The position numbers and the translations under genes are program-made. Under the pieces are notes generated by a model. The model was not told the DNA's origin. It did not search any database and was given only the letters and a program-made list of their open reading frames with translations. Positions 26,428 through 35,503 of a DNA stretch of 64,000 nt are shown one piece after another (positions within the stretch are counted from its first letter, which is position 1; each line of letters starts with the position of its first letter). The DNA comes from Mojavia pulchra JT2-VF2 (GTDB taxonomy: Bacteria > Cyanobacteriota > Cyanobacteriia > Cyanobacteriales > Nostocaceae): NCBI GenBank assembly GCA_019359325.1, contig JAHHHN010000004.1:124001-188000 (forward strand), in the 5' to 3' direction.

Positions 26428-26715
26428 ATGGACTGGCATCTTTTAGGACTGAGCTTTATTACAGTTTTTTTATCAGAATTAGGTGACAAAAGCCAGTTAG
26501 CGGCGATCGCGCTTTCAGGTCGTAGCCAATCTCCGCGTGCTGTGTTTTTTGGTACTGCGGCTGCCCTATTGTTAACTAGTTTGTTGGGAGCATTAGCAGG
26601 GGGAGCCGTTGCAGAATTATTACCTACACGTTTGTTAAAGGCGATCGCTGCTTTAGGATTTGCAATACTTGCCGCACGCCTGCTGTTGTTTAGTGATTCT
26701 GAATCAACGCACTAA
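26428..26715 (+). CDS. GDT1/Mnx-type Mn(Ca) transporter, second half
   Basis: 95 residues, three hydrophobic helices, with the second signature E-L-G-D-K-S-Q-L at about residue 16. It should associate with the first half-protein so that both acidic motifs line one pathway, as in the fused members. The ATG start is clear. No frameshift or shared codons join the two genes (45-bp gap with its own start), so this is a real two-gene arrangement rather than damage. Manganese homeostasis for photosystem II is the likely context, from the family. Confidence 0.88.
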   Translation: MDWHLLGLSFITVFLSELGDKSQLAAIALSGRSQSPRAVFFGTAAALLLTSLLGALAGGAVAELLPTRLLKAIAALGFAILAARLLLFSDSESTH

Positions 26716-26806
26716 CCGAAAAATAAATTATCCAGTCTTGGAAACCCTTAATTATCCCTGACGTTACATATTCAAATCAATAGAGCCGTTTTCCAGGTAT
26801 GGAATA

Positions 26807-26851
26807 CCAAAAATTTGTGGGCGCACAAACCAAACATTGTTGTGCCCCCAC
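26807..26851 (-). terminator. Terminator of the following membrane-protein gene
   Basis: A 12-bp stem with one mismatch (GTGGGCGCACAA / TTGTGCCCCCAC) followed on the minus strand by AAATTTTT. It lies 30 bp past the stop of the minus-strand gene at 26881 and may also stop transcription from the GDT1 pair. Confidence 0.75.
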
Positions 26852-26880
26852 CGTGTTTATCTATGCATGAGATTTAAATC

Positions 26881-27372
26881 TTAAGCTTGCTGTCGCCAGT
26901 ACCAGTTTAAAAGTGTACCACCCGCTATAAGCTTGGCTGCTTCTAATATCCAATAGCCGCCGTGAAGTAAATTCATTGTTGCCGGAATAGTAGTCTCTAC
27001 ATCAAATGCGTTGAGATGAACTCCGATAGCGCTCATTTGCGGAGTTAAAAGATAGGTTTCCAGCAGCGCTATAGCTAGCAGGATTACAGATAAAACAATT
27101 CCGTTCAGACGCCAGTGAGATTGGGTTTTGCTTAAAGCTAATACACCAGTCAATACTACAGCAGCAGATAATAATTCTACACGATTAAAATTCCAAAAAA
27201 TTACATAGCCAGCTGTAGTAAAACCAGCTTGGGTCATCATGCCAGAAACATAAAGACTAGGCATAATTACCCAATCCAAAATTAGGCTAGCACTGAGCCA
27301 AAAGCCTAAAGTCAATAAAATAGCAGGTTGCCAAATTGCCCGTTTGAATTGAAGGTTAGAAATAGCATTCAT
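26881..27372 (-). CDS. Four-helix membrane protein, DUF4149-like
   Basis: About 163 residues with four membrane helices: one after R-A-I-W-Q-P, one around G-Y-V-I-F-W-N-F-N-R-V-E, one at I-V-L-S-V-I-L-L-A-I-A-L-L and one at the end. The layout and the N-R-x-E and T-P-x-M motifs recall DUF4149/TMEM205-type proteins. Function unknown. The open frame extends 20 codons upstream to 27432, but that part is not hydrophobic or conserved-looking, so the inner ATG (27372) is preferred. Confidence 0.65.
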   Translation of the reverse strand: MNAISNLQFKRAIWQPAILLTLGFWLSASLILDWVIMPSLYVSGMMTQAGFTTAGYVIFWNFNRVELLSAAVVLTGVLALSKTQSHWRLNGIVLSVILLAIALLETYLLTPQMSAIGVHLNAFDVETTIPATMNLLHGGYWILEAAKLIAGGTLLNWYWRQQA

Positions 27373-27526
27373 AAGAATAATTGCGTGCGTGATATTTGTA
27401 GTCTCTCTCTCTAGAAGTAGCTTTGACAACACTTATCAATTATCCTTTACAAAGCAGTTACAACTTCAAAAAGTTAACATTACAATTGTTTAGTTTTATT
27501 GCTGAAGTAATCTAATTAATCATTAA

Positions 27527-27619
27527 CAGGACTTACGCAAAATTATGAAAAAACGAACCGCAAAGGACACGAAGGGCACGAAGGAAAGAGGTTTTCAGAG
27601 AGTTCTTGCGTAAGCCCTA
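27527..27619. mobile_element. 93-bp MITE with 5-bp target duplication
   Basis: Ends AGGACTTACGCAA (27528-27540) and TTGCGTAAGCCCT (27606-27618) are inverted repeats with one mismatch. It is flanked by ATTAA on both sides (27522-27526, 27620-27624), a likely target-site duplication. The interior has no reading frame. The element at 54787-54879 has the same ends, the same length and its own duplication. Confidence 0.8.
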
Positions 27620-27703
27620 ATTAAATTTAATTGAAAAAGTTTCGTTATTGTCTAGGATATCTAAATTGCTTAAATCTGATTGATGAACAGTGTGATCAAC
27701 TTT

Positions 27704-28372
27704 CTATTCAAACTGCTCGTCGTTTTTGGGTGTACGCACTCTGATATCCACCTCAGTCAGATCCGTATCAAAAACATGGCGGACATGAATGAATTCATCT
27801 TGTGCAGAGATCTGAAGAACATCTTCTACTTTTGCCCTAACTCTGTTCTTAATAGGTTGAGCAGGGTTACCTGCATAAATTATCATTGGCTCTAATGAGC
27901 GTCCAGTCACGCCACCCAAGGTCAACACTGCTCCTTGACCGACTGTGACTCCAGGCCCAATTACCGACTTAGCGGCAATCCAGCTACTCTCATGTATGTG
28001 AATTGGTGCAGGAATTAATCTAAAATCTGGATGATACCAATCATGATTGCCAGTGCAGAGATACACCCCTTGCGACAGACAAACATGACTTTCAATTACT
28101 ACAGGCGCAAGGTTATCAATCCAAGCATTTTCCCCAATCCAAACAAAATTACCAACTGTTAATCGCCAGGGAAACTTGACCCGCACTCCTGTTTTAATGC
28201 GAACACCTTTGCCAATGCTAGCTCCAAAACTGCGAAGCACCCAAACTTTTATCTTTGAGAAGGGAAGCCAGCTACTCTCAACTAAAGGTGATCCAAAGAA
28301 ATGCCACAAAAGTTGCTTCCAGTAGGGTGCGCCTGGGGTGTAACTGCCAAGGGTATAGTTATCTAAATGCAT
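27704..28372 (-). CDS. WcaF-like hexapeptide acetyltransferase
   Basis: 222 residues of the left-handed beta-helix acyltransferase superfamily. Hexapeptide turns ([I/L/V]-G-x-x-x-x) run from about residue 50 (I-G-K-G-V-R-I-K-T-G-V) to 175, with catalytic His in T-G-N-H-D-W and the substrate-binding loop W-I-A-A-K-S-V-I-G-P-G-V-T-V-G. The N-terminal Y-T-L-G-S-Y-T-P-G-A-P and overall length match the WcaF group, which acetylates exopolysaccharide sugars using acetyl-CoA. It lies at the left edge of the glycan locus and probably decorates its product. Confidence 0.88.
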   Translation of the reverse strand: MHLDNYTLGSYTPGAPYWKQLLWHFFGSPLVESSWLPFSKIKVWVLRSFGASIGKGVRIKTGVRVKFPWRLTVGNFVWIGENAWIDNLAPVVIESHVCLSQGVYLCTGNHDWYHPDFRLIPAPIHIHESSWIAAKSVIGPGVTVGQGAVLTLGGVTGRSLEPMIIYAGNPAQPIKNRVRAKVEDVLQISAQDEFIHVRHVFDTDLTEVDIRVRTPKNDEQFE

Positions 28373-28373
28373 A

Positions 28374-28456
28374 TATAGGACTCATATTTGATTTTTGAAC
28401 AAAATTCAGTACACCTTTATTCCTTCTTCCCAGTCCCCAGTCCCCAATCCCCAGTC
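28374..28456 (+). repeat. Dispersed repeat plus STRR1 tract
   Basis: Starts TATAGGACTCATATTTGATT; a closely related sequence starts at 62529 (TATAGGATTCCTATTTGATT) and both continue with TTTTTGAA and a GTACAC motif. The copy here ends in CCCCAGT/CCCCAAT heptamers (28428-28456), the other in TTCCC-type heptamer-like tracts. Confidence 0.75.
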
Positions 28457-28495
28457 CCTTACCTCTACGAGTGATTCAGAAATCAAATCGGATTG

Positions 28496-28987
28496 CTATA
28501 GTTGCTTAGTTAAGCTTAGGGTTAAGGCTTGCTCCGGTACCTCCTGAGACAATCCAGAAGAGGGAACGCCCAATATCACGTAGGATGTGGAGATAGAGGT
28601 AAAGGTTATGCCTTGGCTACCAAAAACAAGAATAGCAATGGTTTTGGCTCTAGGCATATGAAAATCGGAGGTAATTAAGTAGACATGCTGAATACAGCGT
28701 TGTTTAAATTCTGCAACTAGAGAAGCGAAGTTAGTAACAGTGTCAACAGCACGGTAGTCGAGGTGAAGGCGGCTAGTTGGGATATCTGCGTTATAAAAGA
28801 TAGTATAAGCTCTATTTAGAGGTGAGCCACTGAAAATCCAAACGTCTAGATTAGGATGTTTTTGGGCAAATTGGGCAGTGAATTTTTCTCGGTCTGAATC
28901 GCCACCAAGGGTGAGGATAGCTTGGGCGTAGGGGCTTTGGTAGGATGCGATCGCTATTTTAATAAGGATAACAGTTAGCAAAACCAA
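28496..28987 (-). pseudogene. YdcF/DUF218 protein gene, damaged at both ends
   Basis: The middle matches the YdcF/DUF218 family: A-I-L-T-L-G-G-D, Y-R-A-V-D-T-V-T-N-F, L-I-T-S-D-F-H-M-P-R-A. Two defects are visible. The C-terminus runs into unrelated residues after S-I-S-T-S, while the next frame over from there reads I-L-R-D-I-G-R-S-L-F-W-I-V-S-G-G-T-G-A-S and ends L-N-P-K-L-N at TAA 28506-28508, which is the expected family tail. So there is an indel near 28575-28590. At the 5' end only a TTG is available (28987), just after an in-frame TAA, and the usual N-terminal anchor is shortened. Such proteins act in envelope metabolism. Confidence 0.65.
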
Positions 28988-29152
28988 GATAAGAAGATAA
29001 ATATATTAAGTTCATCCCACCTCCTTGATGGAGTCGGCAATCAAGCGTCAACTTCTGTAAAAGAGCATCTCAATTTTGCACAAATTTTGCTGAAGGATGC
29101 GGCTACACAAACTAAGTTGCCGATCTAAGCTTCTAGCCTGTGGGCATTTTCG

Positions 29153-29941
29153 CTAAATTTCTTCTGGATTAATCCCCATTGCTCGGAGTCTTTGAGCTAA
29201 TCTATCAGCTTTTTGTTCTGCCTGTTGTGCCCGTTGGCGTTCTTGCTCGGCCCGTTGACGTTCTTGTTCAGCACGTTGGCGTTCTTGCTCCACTAATTCA
29301 CTTCCCCAAGGCAGTAAATTTCCTGATTTATCCCACCAGCGTAGCCAATAGCTTTCTAACTCTGCTTTTCTTCCCATCCACACGCCCAAAAATAAGCCCA
29401 AGGCTTCTATCCAAAAGCGTCCGTTTTCATCTGGGGGTTGTTGTTGATACTTACCCTGCACCAAGAAGTAGACTTCTAATACTCCGATTTGAGGGTGGAA
29501 AATTACGTAGACGGGGATAGATAAAATCTGTTCGTAAAAGTACCACTTGCCATAGGGATAGTGAGGATTAATCGAGTATTCGCCCCCCTCTGTGGCAGAG
29601 ATAAACTCCATAACTAGGGCAGGCTTTTCTCCTTCTGCTTGGGGGGTGTAGCTGCGGCGAATTTCTCCTGAAGGTAGAGGATGAACCGACGGGACGTAAA
29701 CCCAATCGGGAGCTTTGACGATAGTTTTGTCAGCAACTGTGGCACAAAGACCAAAATTAGAGGTAATCAACATTGATTCGAGAATCAAGCCTGCTAACTC
29801 TAGGGATTCTCGCAGGGCGGCGGCTAGTAGGGGTTGCAGGTTACTTTCCACAGGTTCATCGGGCAAAGGAAAATCAGCAGGTAGTTTCTGCCAAGTAATC
29901 GGGGGTAGGGCATTTGCCGGGTGACCTTGTAGGGCTGTCAT
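29153..29941 (-). CDS. Uma2 family endonuclease-like protein
   Basis: 262 residues of the DUF820/Uma2 restriction-endonuclease-like fold, highly multiplied in filamentous cyanobacteria. The core has the P-D-W-V-Y-V-P and A-L-V-M-E-F-I-S region, which supplies the PD-(D/E)xK-like acidic residues, followed by Y-P-Y-G-K-W-Y-F-Y-E. The C-terminal 45 residues are a charged coiled coil made of E-Q-E-R-Q-R-A repeats ending R-A-M-G-I-N-P-E-E-I. The biological role of the family is unknown; nuclease activity has not been generally shown. It borders the left end of the glycosyltransferase run. Confidence 0.85.
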   Translation of the reverse strand: MTALQGHPANALPPITWQKLPADFPLPDEPVESNLQPLLAAALRESLELAGLILESMLITSNFGLCATVADKTIVKAPDWVYVPSVHPLPSGEIRRSYTPQAEGEKPALVMEFISATEGGEYSINPHYPYGKWYFYEQILSIPVYVIFHPQIGVLEVYFLVQGKYQQQPPDENGRFWIEALGLFLGVWMGRKAELESYWLRWWDKSGNLLPWGSELVEQERQRAEQERQRAEQERQRAQQAEQKADRLAQRLRAMGINPEEI

Positions 29942-30192
29942 GATCTTAATTTAGGCGATCGCTAGCAGGGTCGATTTAATATATTATACAAAGTTAACTA
30001 ATTATGATATTTTAGGTCAGCGATCGCATTTACAAATGGTTGAGGACAGAGGCGATCGCTATTTGTAAGGAGATGATACTCAGCAGCATTAGAATAAAAT
30101 CTGCTAGACCAAAAACACAAAAACTTTTTGGATTGACAATGTAACCTTTTCACTAAAATAATTATTGATTAGCTGATGGAGTTGTAGCAGAA
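29942..30192. other. Spacer at the end of the glycan operon
   Basis: 251 bases with three HIP1 or HIP1-like sites. No gene and no clear terminator for the long upstream operon was seen. Confidence 0.5.
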
Positions 30193-30960
30193 TTATGTTT
30201 TTAATTTCTCTGCTTCAATCAGATGAATTGCCAGCAGAATCTCCGCCAATACCCGCTGGAATGCATAGTAAAAACCATGCCAACCGTCGAGAATACCGCC
30301 TTTGAGGATGAGGCAATAAAATAGGATGATGATGGGAGCAAGGATTTTTTGTTTGCGGATGCGATCGCCTAAGCTTAGTTCAATGCTAGGTGTTTCTAAT
30401 ATCTTTTTAGCTTCAATCACCATATAGCGATCCTGTGCCCATAGCCAACGGCTCAGAGGTTTGCGATCGTCATGGTAAATGAAACCAGAGAGTTTACTTG
30501 ATGATCCTTTCACCTCTAGCAATTGAGTATGGCCATCGTCAATATAAATGGCTTTAGCTTTTCGGAATAGTACCTGGCGGGGAGGTAACAAAGTACCATG
30601 CAGTGGTTTACCAAAGACGCAATATTTAAACGGTGCAAAGTAACCATCAATAGATGAATCTATCGAAAGTTCTTTAATCTCTGCGATCAGTTCATCCGTA
30701 ACAATGTAATCGGCATCAAGGGAAAGAACCCATTCCGATTCAACTTGCTCTAAACCATAATTCCATTGTGAAGTATGGGTATCAAATTTACGCTGAGATA
30801 GCTTAACTTGAGGATAGGAGTGTAAAATCTCTAAAGTTTCATCTGTGCTGTAACTATCAATTACAACTATTTTCTTTGCCCAAGTGATACTTTGCAAAGT
30901 GCGCTCAATATTGAGCGATTCGTTATATGTGAGTATAAGAGGAGTAACTTCTTTGAGCAT
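30193..30960 (-). CDS. Glycosyltransferase family 2
   Basis: 255 residues. GT-A fold with P-L-I-L-T-Y-N-E (nucleotide-binding start), V-V-I-D-S-Y-S-T-D-E-T and the metal-binding D-x-D in L-S-L-D-A-D-Y-I. A conserved basic/Trp region R-W-L-W-A-Q-D-R-Y follows, then hydrophobic segments near the end that may hold it to the membrane. Likely adds a sugar to the lipid-linked oligosaccharide or trims the chain end, as it is the last gene of the run. The ATG at 30960 is chosen over a TTG one codon upstream. The gene overlaps the previous one by about 40 bp. Confidence 0.9.
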   Translation of the reverse strand: MLKEVTPLILTYNESLNIERTLQSITWAKKIVVIDSYSTDETLEILHSYPQVKLSQRKFDTHTSQWNYGLEQVESEWVLSLDADYIVTDELIAEIKELSIDSSIDGYFAPFKYCVFGKPLHGTLLPPRQVLFRKAKAIYIDDGHTQLLEVKGSSSKLSGFIYHDDRKPLSRWLWAQDRYMVIEAKKILETPSIELSLGDRIRKQKILAPIIILFYCLILKGGILDGWHGFYYAFQRVLAEILLAIHLIEAEKLKT

Positions 30961-31831
30961 CAATAACTCTATTTTTTTGACAAATTAAAGTTGTAAAACC
31001 TCTAAGACCAAGCTTATCTTTTAATTTAGTAAAATTAGATTCGGTAAGCTGATCAAGAACCAAATTATCATTTAAGTAAAATATCTGAAATCCCAGGCCA
31101 ATAATATATTTGAATAAATCATCTGGTTTATAACCTGACATTTCTTGTGAGAGCATATTCAATTCAATGAAGATAACTAAACCAGGAGAAGATTTGATGA
31201 CAGCATCTAATCCCTTTAACACGTTGATTTCCCATCCTTCAACATCAATTTTTAGAAAATTAATACTATTAATTTTCCTTTTATGCAAAAAAGATGTACC
31301 ATTGACTAAATCTACTTTGTATTTTTTTATATCGGCTACTGATTTTTCATGTTCAAGTAAATGTTCTGCTGGATATTCAGATAAAAAAGAAGCAGTATTT
31401 ATATTATTATTAGCAACAAACAAATTTAAAGAATCATTTTCTTCTGACAATCCTAAGTTTAAACATTCTACATTTTTTCTATTTTTAGTATTTTTTTGTA
31501 AGATTGAAAAAGTCTCAGGATTTGGTTCAAAAGCTATGACATATCCATTCTCTCCTATATATTTGGAAAACTTTAAAGAAAAATATCCAATATTAGCCCC
31601 AACGTCAAGTACCAAATCACCTTCTTTCAGAAATTGCGGTAATAAATCACAATATTCTTTTTCATAATTACCAAAAATAATTTCTAAAGCAAATTGAAGA
31701 TATGGATGTGGCCCTAAATCTATACCTCCTAATAAACTGTAAAGTTTCAATATATTTTCAGTTATATACCTCATGAATTCGTGAACTTTTTTGTACTTGC
31801 TTATGCTAGACATCCTATAGAGATTTAACAT
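30923..31831 (-). CDS. FkbM family methyltransferase
   Basis: 302 residues. SAM-binding motif I is L-V-L-D-V-G-A-N-I-G-Y-F-S; the acidic motif is A-F-E-P-N-P-E-T; the FkbM hallmark is F-L-K-I-D-V-E-G-W-E-I-N-V-L-K-G. FkbM enzymes O-methylate sugars or polyketides. In a glycan operon it probably methylates a sugar hydroxyl. Base composition is clearly more AT-rich than that of the housekeeping genes. It shares 41 bp with the following GT2 frame and is 2 bp from the GT61 gene. Confidence 0.9.
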   Translation of the reverse strand: MLNLYRMSSISKYKKVHEFMRYITENILKLYSLLGGIDLGPHPYLQFALEIIFGNYEKEYCDLLPQFLKEGDLVLDVGANIGYFSLKFSKYIGENGYVIAFEPNPETFSILQKNTKNRKNVECLNLGLSEENDSLNLFVANNNINTASFLSEYPAEHLLEHEKSVADIKKYKVDLVNGTSFLHKRKINSINFLKIDVEGWEINVLKGLDAVIKSSPGLVIFIELNMLSQEMSGYKPDDLFKYIIGLGFQIFYLNDNLVLDQLTESNFTKLKDKLGLRGFTTLICQKNRVIDAQRSYSSYTHI

Positions 31832-31833
31832 TT

Positions 31834-33114
31834 TTATAATTTCTCCAAATATTTACTAAGTTGAAATACATCTAATAATATATCTTCCGCAATCATCCGA
31901 TCTACGTTATTAGTATGTTCTTGCTTATTAGCAACTATAAATCTGTAATTTAAATTTAGCATATCTGCAATATACCAGTAATAGTATTGAATATAGTTTG
32001 GAGGAAATATTTCAATAATTTTTGTGTTTTCTTTACAGAAAATTATGTTACTAAAACCTGCTCCATGTATTCCTAAAATACAGTCTGCATTATAAAAAAG
32101 TGTACGTTGTTCGGCAATACTGTAATCTTCTAAATAAATTGTTGAAAATCCTTGATTTGTAATAATACTTTCTATTTCTTTCTCATTGATAAATCTTCTT
32201 TGTTGACTACGCTGACGCGATATATATATCTTACTCAATTTTTTAGTTTCTAATTTCTTAAAATTTAATTTTTTTAAAAAATCTTTTTTCCAACTATGAA
32301 CGCCATTTTCTGAGGGGCATAAATTAGGAATAATAGCATATTCAGTATGAAAATGTGAGTTAGAATTACAACAAATAATTTTCTCTTCGGGAATTCCTAG
32401 TTCTTTAAGAGATTCTAATTGGTACTGCTGCTTAGTATGGTTAATTATAAAATTGTCTATAGAATCAAGTTTTACACCACTTTTCAAAAGTAAATCAAAT
32501 CTAGGCAATAGGTCAAAAGTCCAATGCCAGTAGTTTGATGCTGCTTCAGGGGTTGAAAGTATTACAGTTTTACCTTTAATTTCAATGCAACGTGGTAATC
32601 TAAACTTTGTAAAAATTGTATGTTTTTCAATACCCCATATATCAGGTGATATATCTGCTAATACTTGATTTAAAGGTGTAATTAAAGTACCACCATAATG
32701 CCCCCAAAACCTAACATTATGTAAATGATAGACTCTTTGTTCCGGTAAAATAGACTCAGCATGTTCACTGAAGCCCTGTTTTACTTTTTCATCAATACAT
32801 ATAGGTAACTTTCTTTTAATCTTCTCCTGCTCATAAATATTTATATAAAAATCATTATTTTGAGATTGGTTTATATATTCGAAAGTAGAATATATATAAC
32901 CTCTAGGAACTTTAAATTTATTATTTTTAAAAACTACATATTTGTCGATTATTTGGTATATTATTACTATAACATGTTTATATTTTTCTATTACAGGTAA
33001 TAAGCTCCTCAGTCGCCATTTATTCTTTATAAATATTATTTTTGTTTTTTGTTTAATTTTTTTATATAGCATAATTTTTGTTATTAGTAAATTAGTATTT
33101 ATGTTTTTAATCAT
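31834..33114 (-). CDS. Glycosyltransferase family 61 (DUF563) protein
   Basis: 426 residues. The DUF563 core is recognised by Y-W-H-W-T-F-D-L-L-P-R (metal/donor region), the R-Q-R-S-Q-Q-R-R-F-I-N-E block and the G-I-H-G-A-G-F-S-N-I-I-F near the end. GT61 members transfer xylose, N-acetylglucosamine or other sugars. The first 100 residues are very basic and Ile/Lys-rich, giving the strongest AT bias of the locus, a hint of recent acquisition. It overlaps the upstream GT4 gene by 8 bp. Confidence 0.85.
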   Translation of the reverse strand: MIKNINTNLLITKIMLYKKIKQKTKIIFIKNKWRLRSLLPVIEKYKHVIVIIYQIIDKYVVFKNNKFKVPRGYIYSTFEYINQSQNNDFYINIYEQEKIKRKLPICIDEKVKQGFSEHAESILPEQRVYHLHNVRFWGHYGGTLITPLNQVLADISPDIWGIEKHTIFTKFRLPRCIEIKGKTVILSTPEAASNYWHWTFDLLPRFDLLLKSGVKLDSIDNFIINHTKQQYQLESLKELGIPEEKIICCNSNSHFHTEYAIIPNLCPSENGVHSWKKDFLKKLNFKKLETKKLSKIYISRQRSQQRRFINEKEIESIITNQGFSTIYLEDYSIAEQRTLFYNADCILGIHGAGFSNIIFCKENTKIIEIFPPNYIQYYYWYIADMLNLNYRFIVANKQEHTNNVDRMIAEDILLDVFQLSKYLEKL

Positions 33115-34240
33115 GTTTTAAATCTATCAATTTATCAAAATTATATAGATAGTCTTTAGCAATATTTTTATAGCTATAAGCTATAGATTTTTGAATAGCA
33201 TTTGAACTCATTTGTGTTGTTTTTTGCCAATTAACAATAGCTGATTGTAAAGTTTTTGCAAGAATTTCAGCAGCATTATGGTTACGATGATCAAAAAAGT
33301 ACCCAGTTTGCCCATCTTCAACAAAATCTCGAAAACAAGCTAAGTCAGAAACAACTGGAATAAGACCTGATGCCATTGCTTCTAATGGTGCAACTCCAAA
33401 TGATTCACCTTTTTCAGCCAGTGAAGGGTAGCAAAATACATCGGCTTCCCGATAAGCTTGAGCTAATTTATATACGTCAAAAATAGGTTCTATAAATTCA
33501 ACGTTTAAACCTTCAGCCTGAGAGCGAAGAGTACGCAAATATGCCTCTCCGCCACCACCTTGATTTTCTTTTACAGGCCCAACAATCCTCAACTTTACTG
33601 TATAAATTTGCTGCGATAAAATTGAAAATGCATCTAAAAGAAGATGAACTCCTTTTTCTGGATGAATCCTACCTACATACAAAATGACTTTTTCTTTAGG
33701 TTCTAATTTTGGTTGAGTATTTGGTGAGAATATACGAGTATCAATCGGGTTAGGAATAATTCCCATTCTGTGTATAGCGGCAGGATATTCTTTAGCAATA
33801 GCTTCTTGGATAGCTCGTGATGCAGCAGCAAAAAAAGTAGTTCTTGCATATAACCAATACTGTCCCTTGGGGAAGCGATTGGCATTAATTACAACCTTGC
33901 CTGCTTTAGGACGCAAAGCAGCAAATATAGGCAACCAAAAGTCATTAATAACTAAAATATCAGCAGGAGGTAATGTAGGAAATGTTAACAAGCCATAAAA
34001 CAAGTCTTTGAGTAAATCCAGGATAATATTGGTGCTTTGTGGGAGTCCCCCACGTCGAATGTATTGCACGCCATTAATTACTTCTGTTTGAGGCTGCCCA
34101 GGATAGGAACGACATAGAATCCTCACCTCATGACCTCTGGCAGCAAATTCTTCTGCTAAACCTTGCCAAAGTCGAGGGATAGCACCTCCTTGCACCGCAG
34201 GAACAGGTAGCCAAGGGCCTGTAGCAATGTTAATAATCAT
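33107..34240 (-). CDS. Glycosyltransferase family 4
   Basis: 377 residues, GT-B fold. N-terminal acceptor domain with G-G-A-I-P-R-L and G-H-E-V-R-I-L; donor domain begins I-L-Y-V-G-R-I-H-P-E-K-G. The E-x7-E motif is G-E-S-F-G-V-A-P-L-E-A-M-A-S-G. It is the most similar in organisation to the GT4 at 47213-48304, suggesting related specificity. It overlaps the GT61 gene by 8 bp, and the GT4 upstream ends 12 bp before it. Confidence 0.92.
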   Translation of the reverse strand: MIINIATGPWLPVPAVQGGAIPRLWQGLAEEFAARGHEVRILCRSYPGQPQTEVINGVQYIRRGGLPQSTNIILDLLKDLFYGLLTFPTLPPADILVINDFWLPIFAALRPKAGKVVINANRFPKGQYWLYARTTFFAAASRAIQEAIAKEYPAAIHRMGIIPNPIDTRIFSPNTQPKLEPKEKVILYVGRIHPEKGVHLLLDAFSILSQQIYTVKLRIVGPVKENQGGGGEAYLRTLRSQAEGLNVEFIEPIFDVYKLAQAYREADVFCYPSLAEKGESFGVAPLEAMASGLIPVVSDLACFRDFVEDGQTGYFFDHRNHNAAEILAKTLQSAIVNWQKTTQMSSNAIQKSIAYSYKNIAKDYLYNFDKLIDLKHD

Positions 34241-34252
34241 AGTTATGCTTTT

Positions 34253-35494
34253 CTATGAGTTATAAAGTTGAACACAGTTGGGAAGTTCACCACCACCAAT
34301 AATCCAGCGATAAACATTCGCCATCTCCTTTGCAATTGAATTCCAAGAGTATTTAGTTTCTATTAAGTGTTGCCCTTTTAAACCCATTGCCTTTCGTTCT
34401 TGTGCAGAAATCTGCATTGCTTCCACTAAAGCAACCTTGAGTGCTTCTTGGTTATCCTCAATCCACCAGCCGCACCCATAGTGTTGTAAGTCCTGCCAAG
34501 GCGCGCCTTTAGTAGTAATCACAGGTACACCGTAAGCTAAAGATTCTGCGATCGCAATACCAAAATTTTCTGAATGGGTTGGCAAAACAAATAAGCCAGC
34601 ATTACTAAGCGCACAGGACTTCTCCTGCCCTGAGAGCATTCCCGTAAAAGTTACCTGTTGTCTTAAATTCAACTTCTCTACTAGTAGTTCTAACTTTTCT
34701 TGGTATCCAATTAAGTCGGGGCCAGCAATAATCAGATGCCAGTCTAAAAATTGGTCTACTAATTTTTGCCAAACGTAGAGTAAATTGTCTATACCTTTTT
34801 TAGGATGAAGTCGAGAAAAAAACAGTAACCATTTCTTTTCAGCAAGTTCAGGGAATAATTGTGTTAATACTTCTCTACTAGGTTGGCTTTCGCAATCAGC
34901 AAGATGTACACCACTAGGAATAAAAGCAATTGGTTGCTGAAAACCAAGATTGCGAATTGACTTTACTTCTTCGTCGGAAGTGGCATGAAAAATAGTAGCA
35001 CTGTTGAGATTTTTTTGCTCATATAGTAACCATGCTGAGAATTTTTTTAGCCTACTACGAGTCAAAGACCAAGACTCTAGCATTCCATGTGGTGAAATGA
35101 TTAAAGGTAGGTTATTTTTTAATGCAGCCTGCCGAGCATAAAGGTTAGGAAACATCCACAAGCCATGATTGTGAATCAAATCAAATTCAGCCGATGCTAA
35201 CTGCGATAAAGCATGACTAGCTTGGGGATGAAATCCTCGCATATTCTTAGCTAAGAATGTAGCAGGATAACTGTATATATTGACATTCTCTGCTACAATC
35301 TGCTTGCCAATTTCTTGATAATCAAGCGTGAATATATTAGATGGTAATCCTTGATTATTTATAGCTGATGCAAGGCTGGTAACAAAAAAAGCTGTGCCAC
35401 CAACATTTTCATTGATACTTGCAACTACGTGGCCTACCCGTGGATTACTTATAGATGTTTTTAGCTGTTGAACGTTTGAAGAATTAACTTGCAT
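34253..35494 (-). CDS. Glycosyltransferase family 4
   Basis: 413 residues, GT-B fold. Features: N-E-N-V-G-G-T-A-F-F-V near the start (nucleotide loop), I-S-P-H-G-M-L-E-S-W (acceptor-side His, typical of this GT4 branch), L-F-F-S-R-L-H-P-K-K-G-I-D-N-L, and S-E-N-F-G-I-A-I-A-E-S-L-A-Y-G for the donor site. The H-G-M-L-E branch is common in exopolysaccharide loci. Spacing of 9-12 bp to both neighbours implies one operon. Confidence 0.92.
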   Translation of the reverse strand: MQVNSSNVQQLKTSISNPRVGHVVASINENVGGTAFFVTSLASAINNQGLPSNIFTLDYQEIGKQIVAENVNIYSYPATFLAKNMRGFHPQASHALSQLASAEFDLIHNHGLWMFPNLYARQAALKNNLPLIISPHGMLESWSLTRSRLKKFSAWLLYEQKNLNSATIFHATSDEEVKSIRNLGFQQPIAFIPSGVHLADCESQPSREVLTQLFPELAEKKWLLFFSRLHPKKGIDNLLYVWQKLVDQFLDWHLIIAGPDLIGYQEKLELLVEKLNLRQQVTFTGMLSGQEKSCALSNAGLFVLPTHSENFGIAIAESLAYGVPVITTKGAPWQDLQHYGCGWWIEDNQEALKVALVEAMQISAQERKAMGLKGQHLIETKYSWNSIAKEMANVYRWIIGGGELPNCVQLYNS

Positions 35495-35503
35495 TGAAAA
35501 AAA

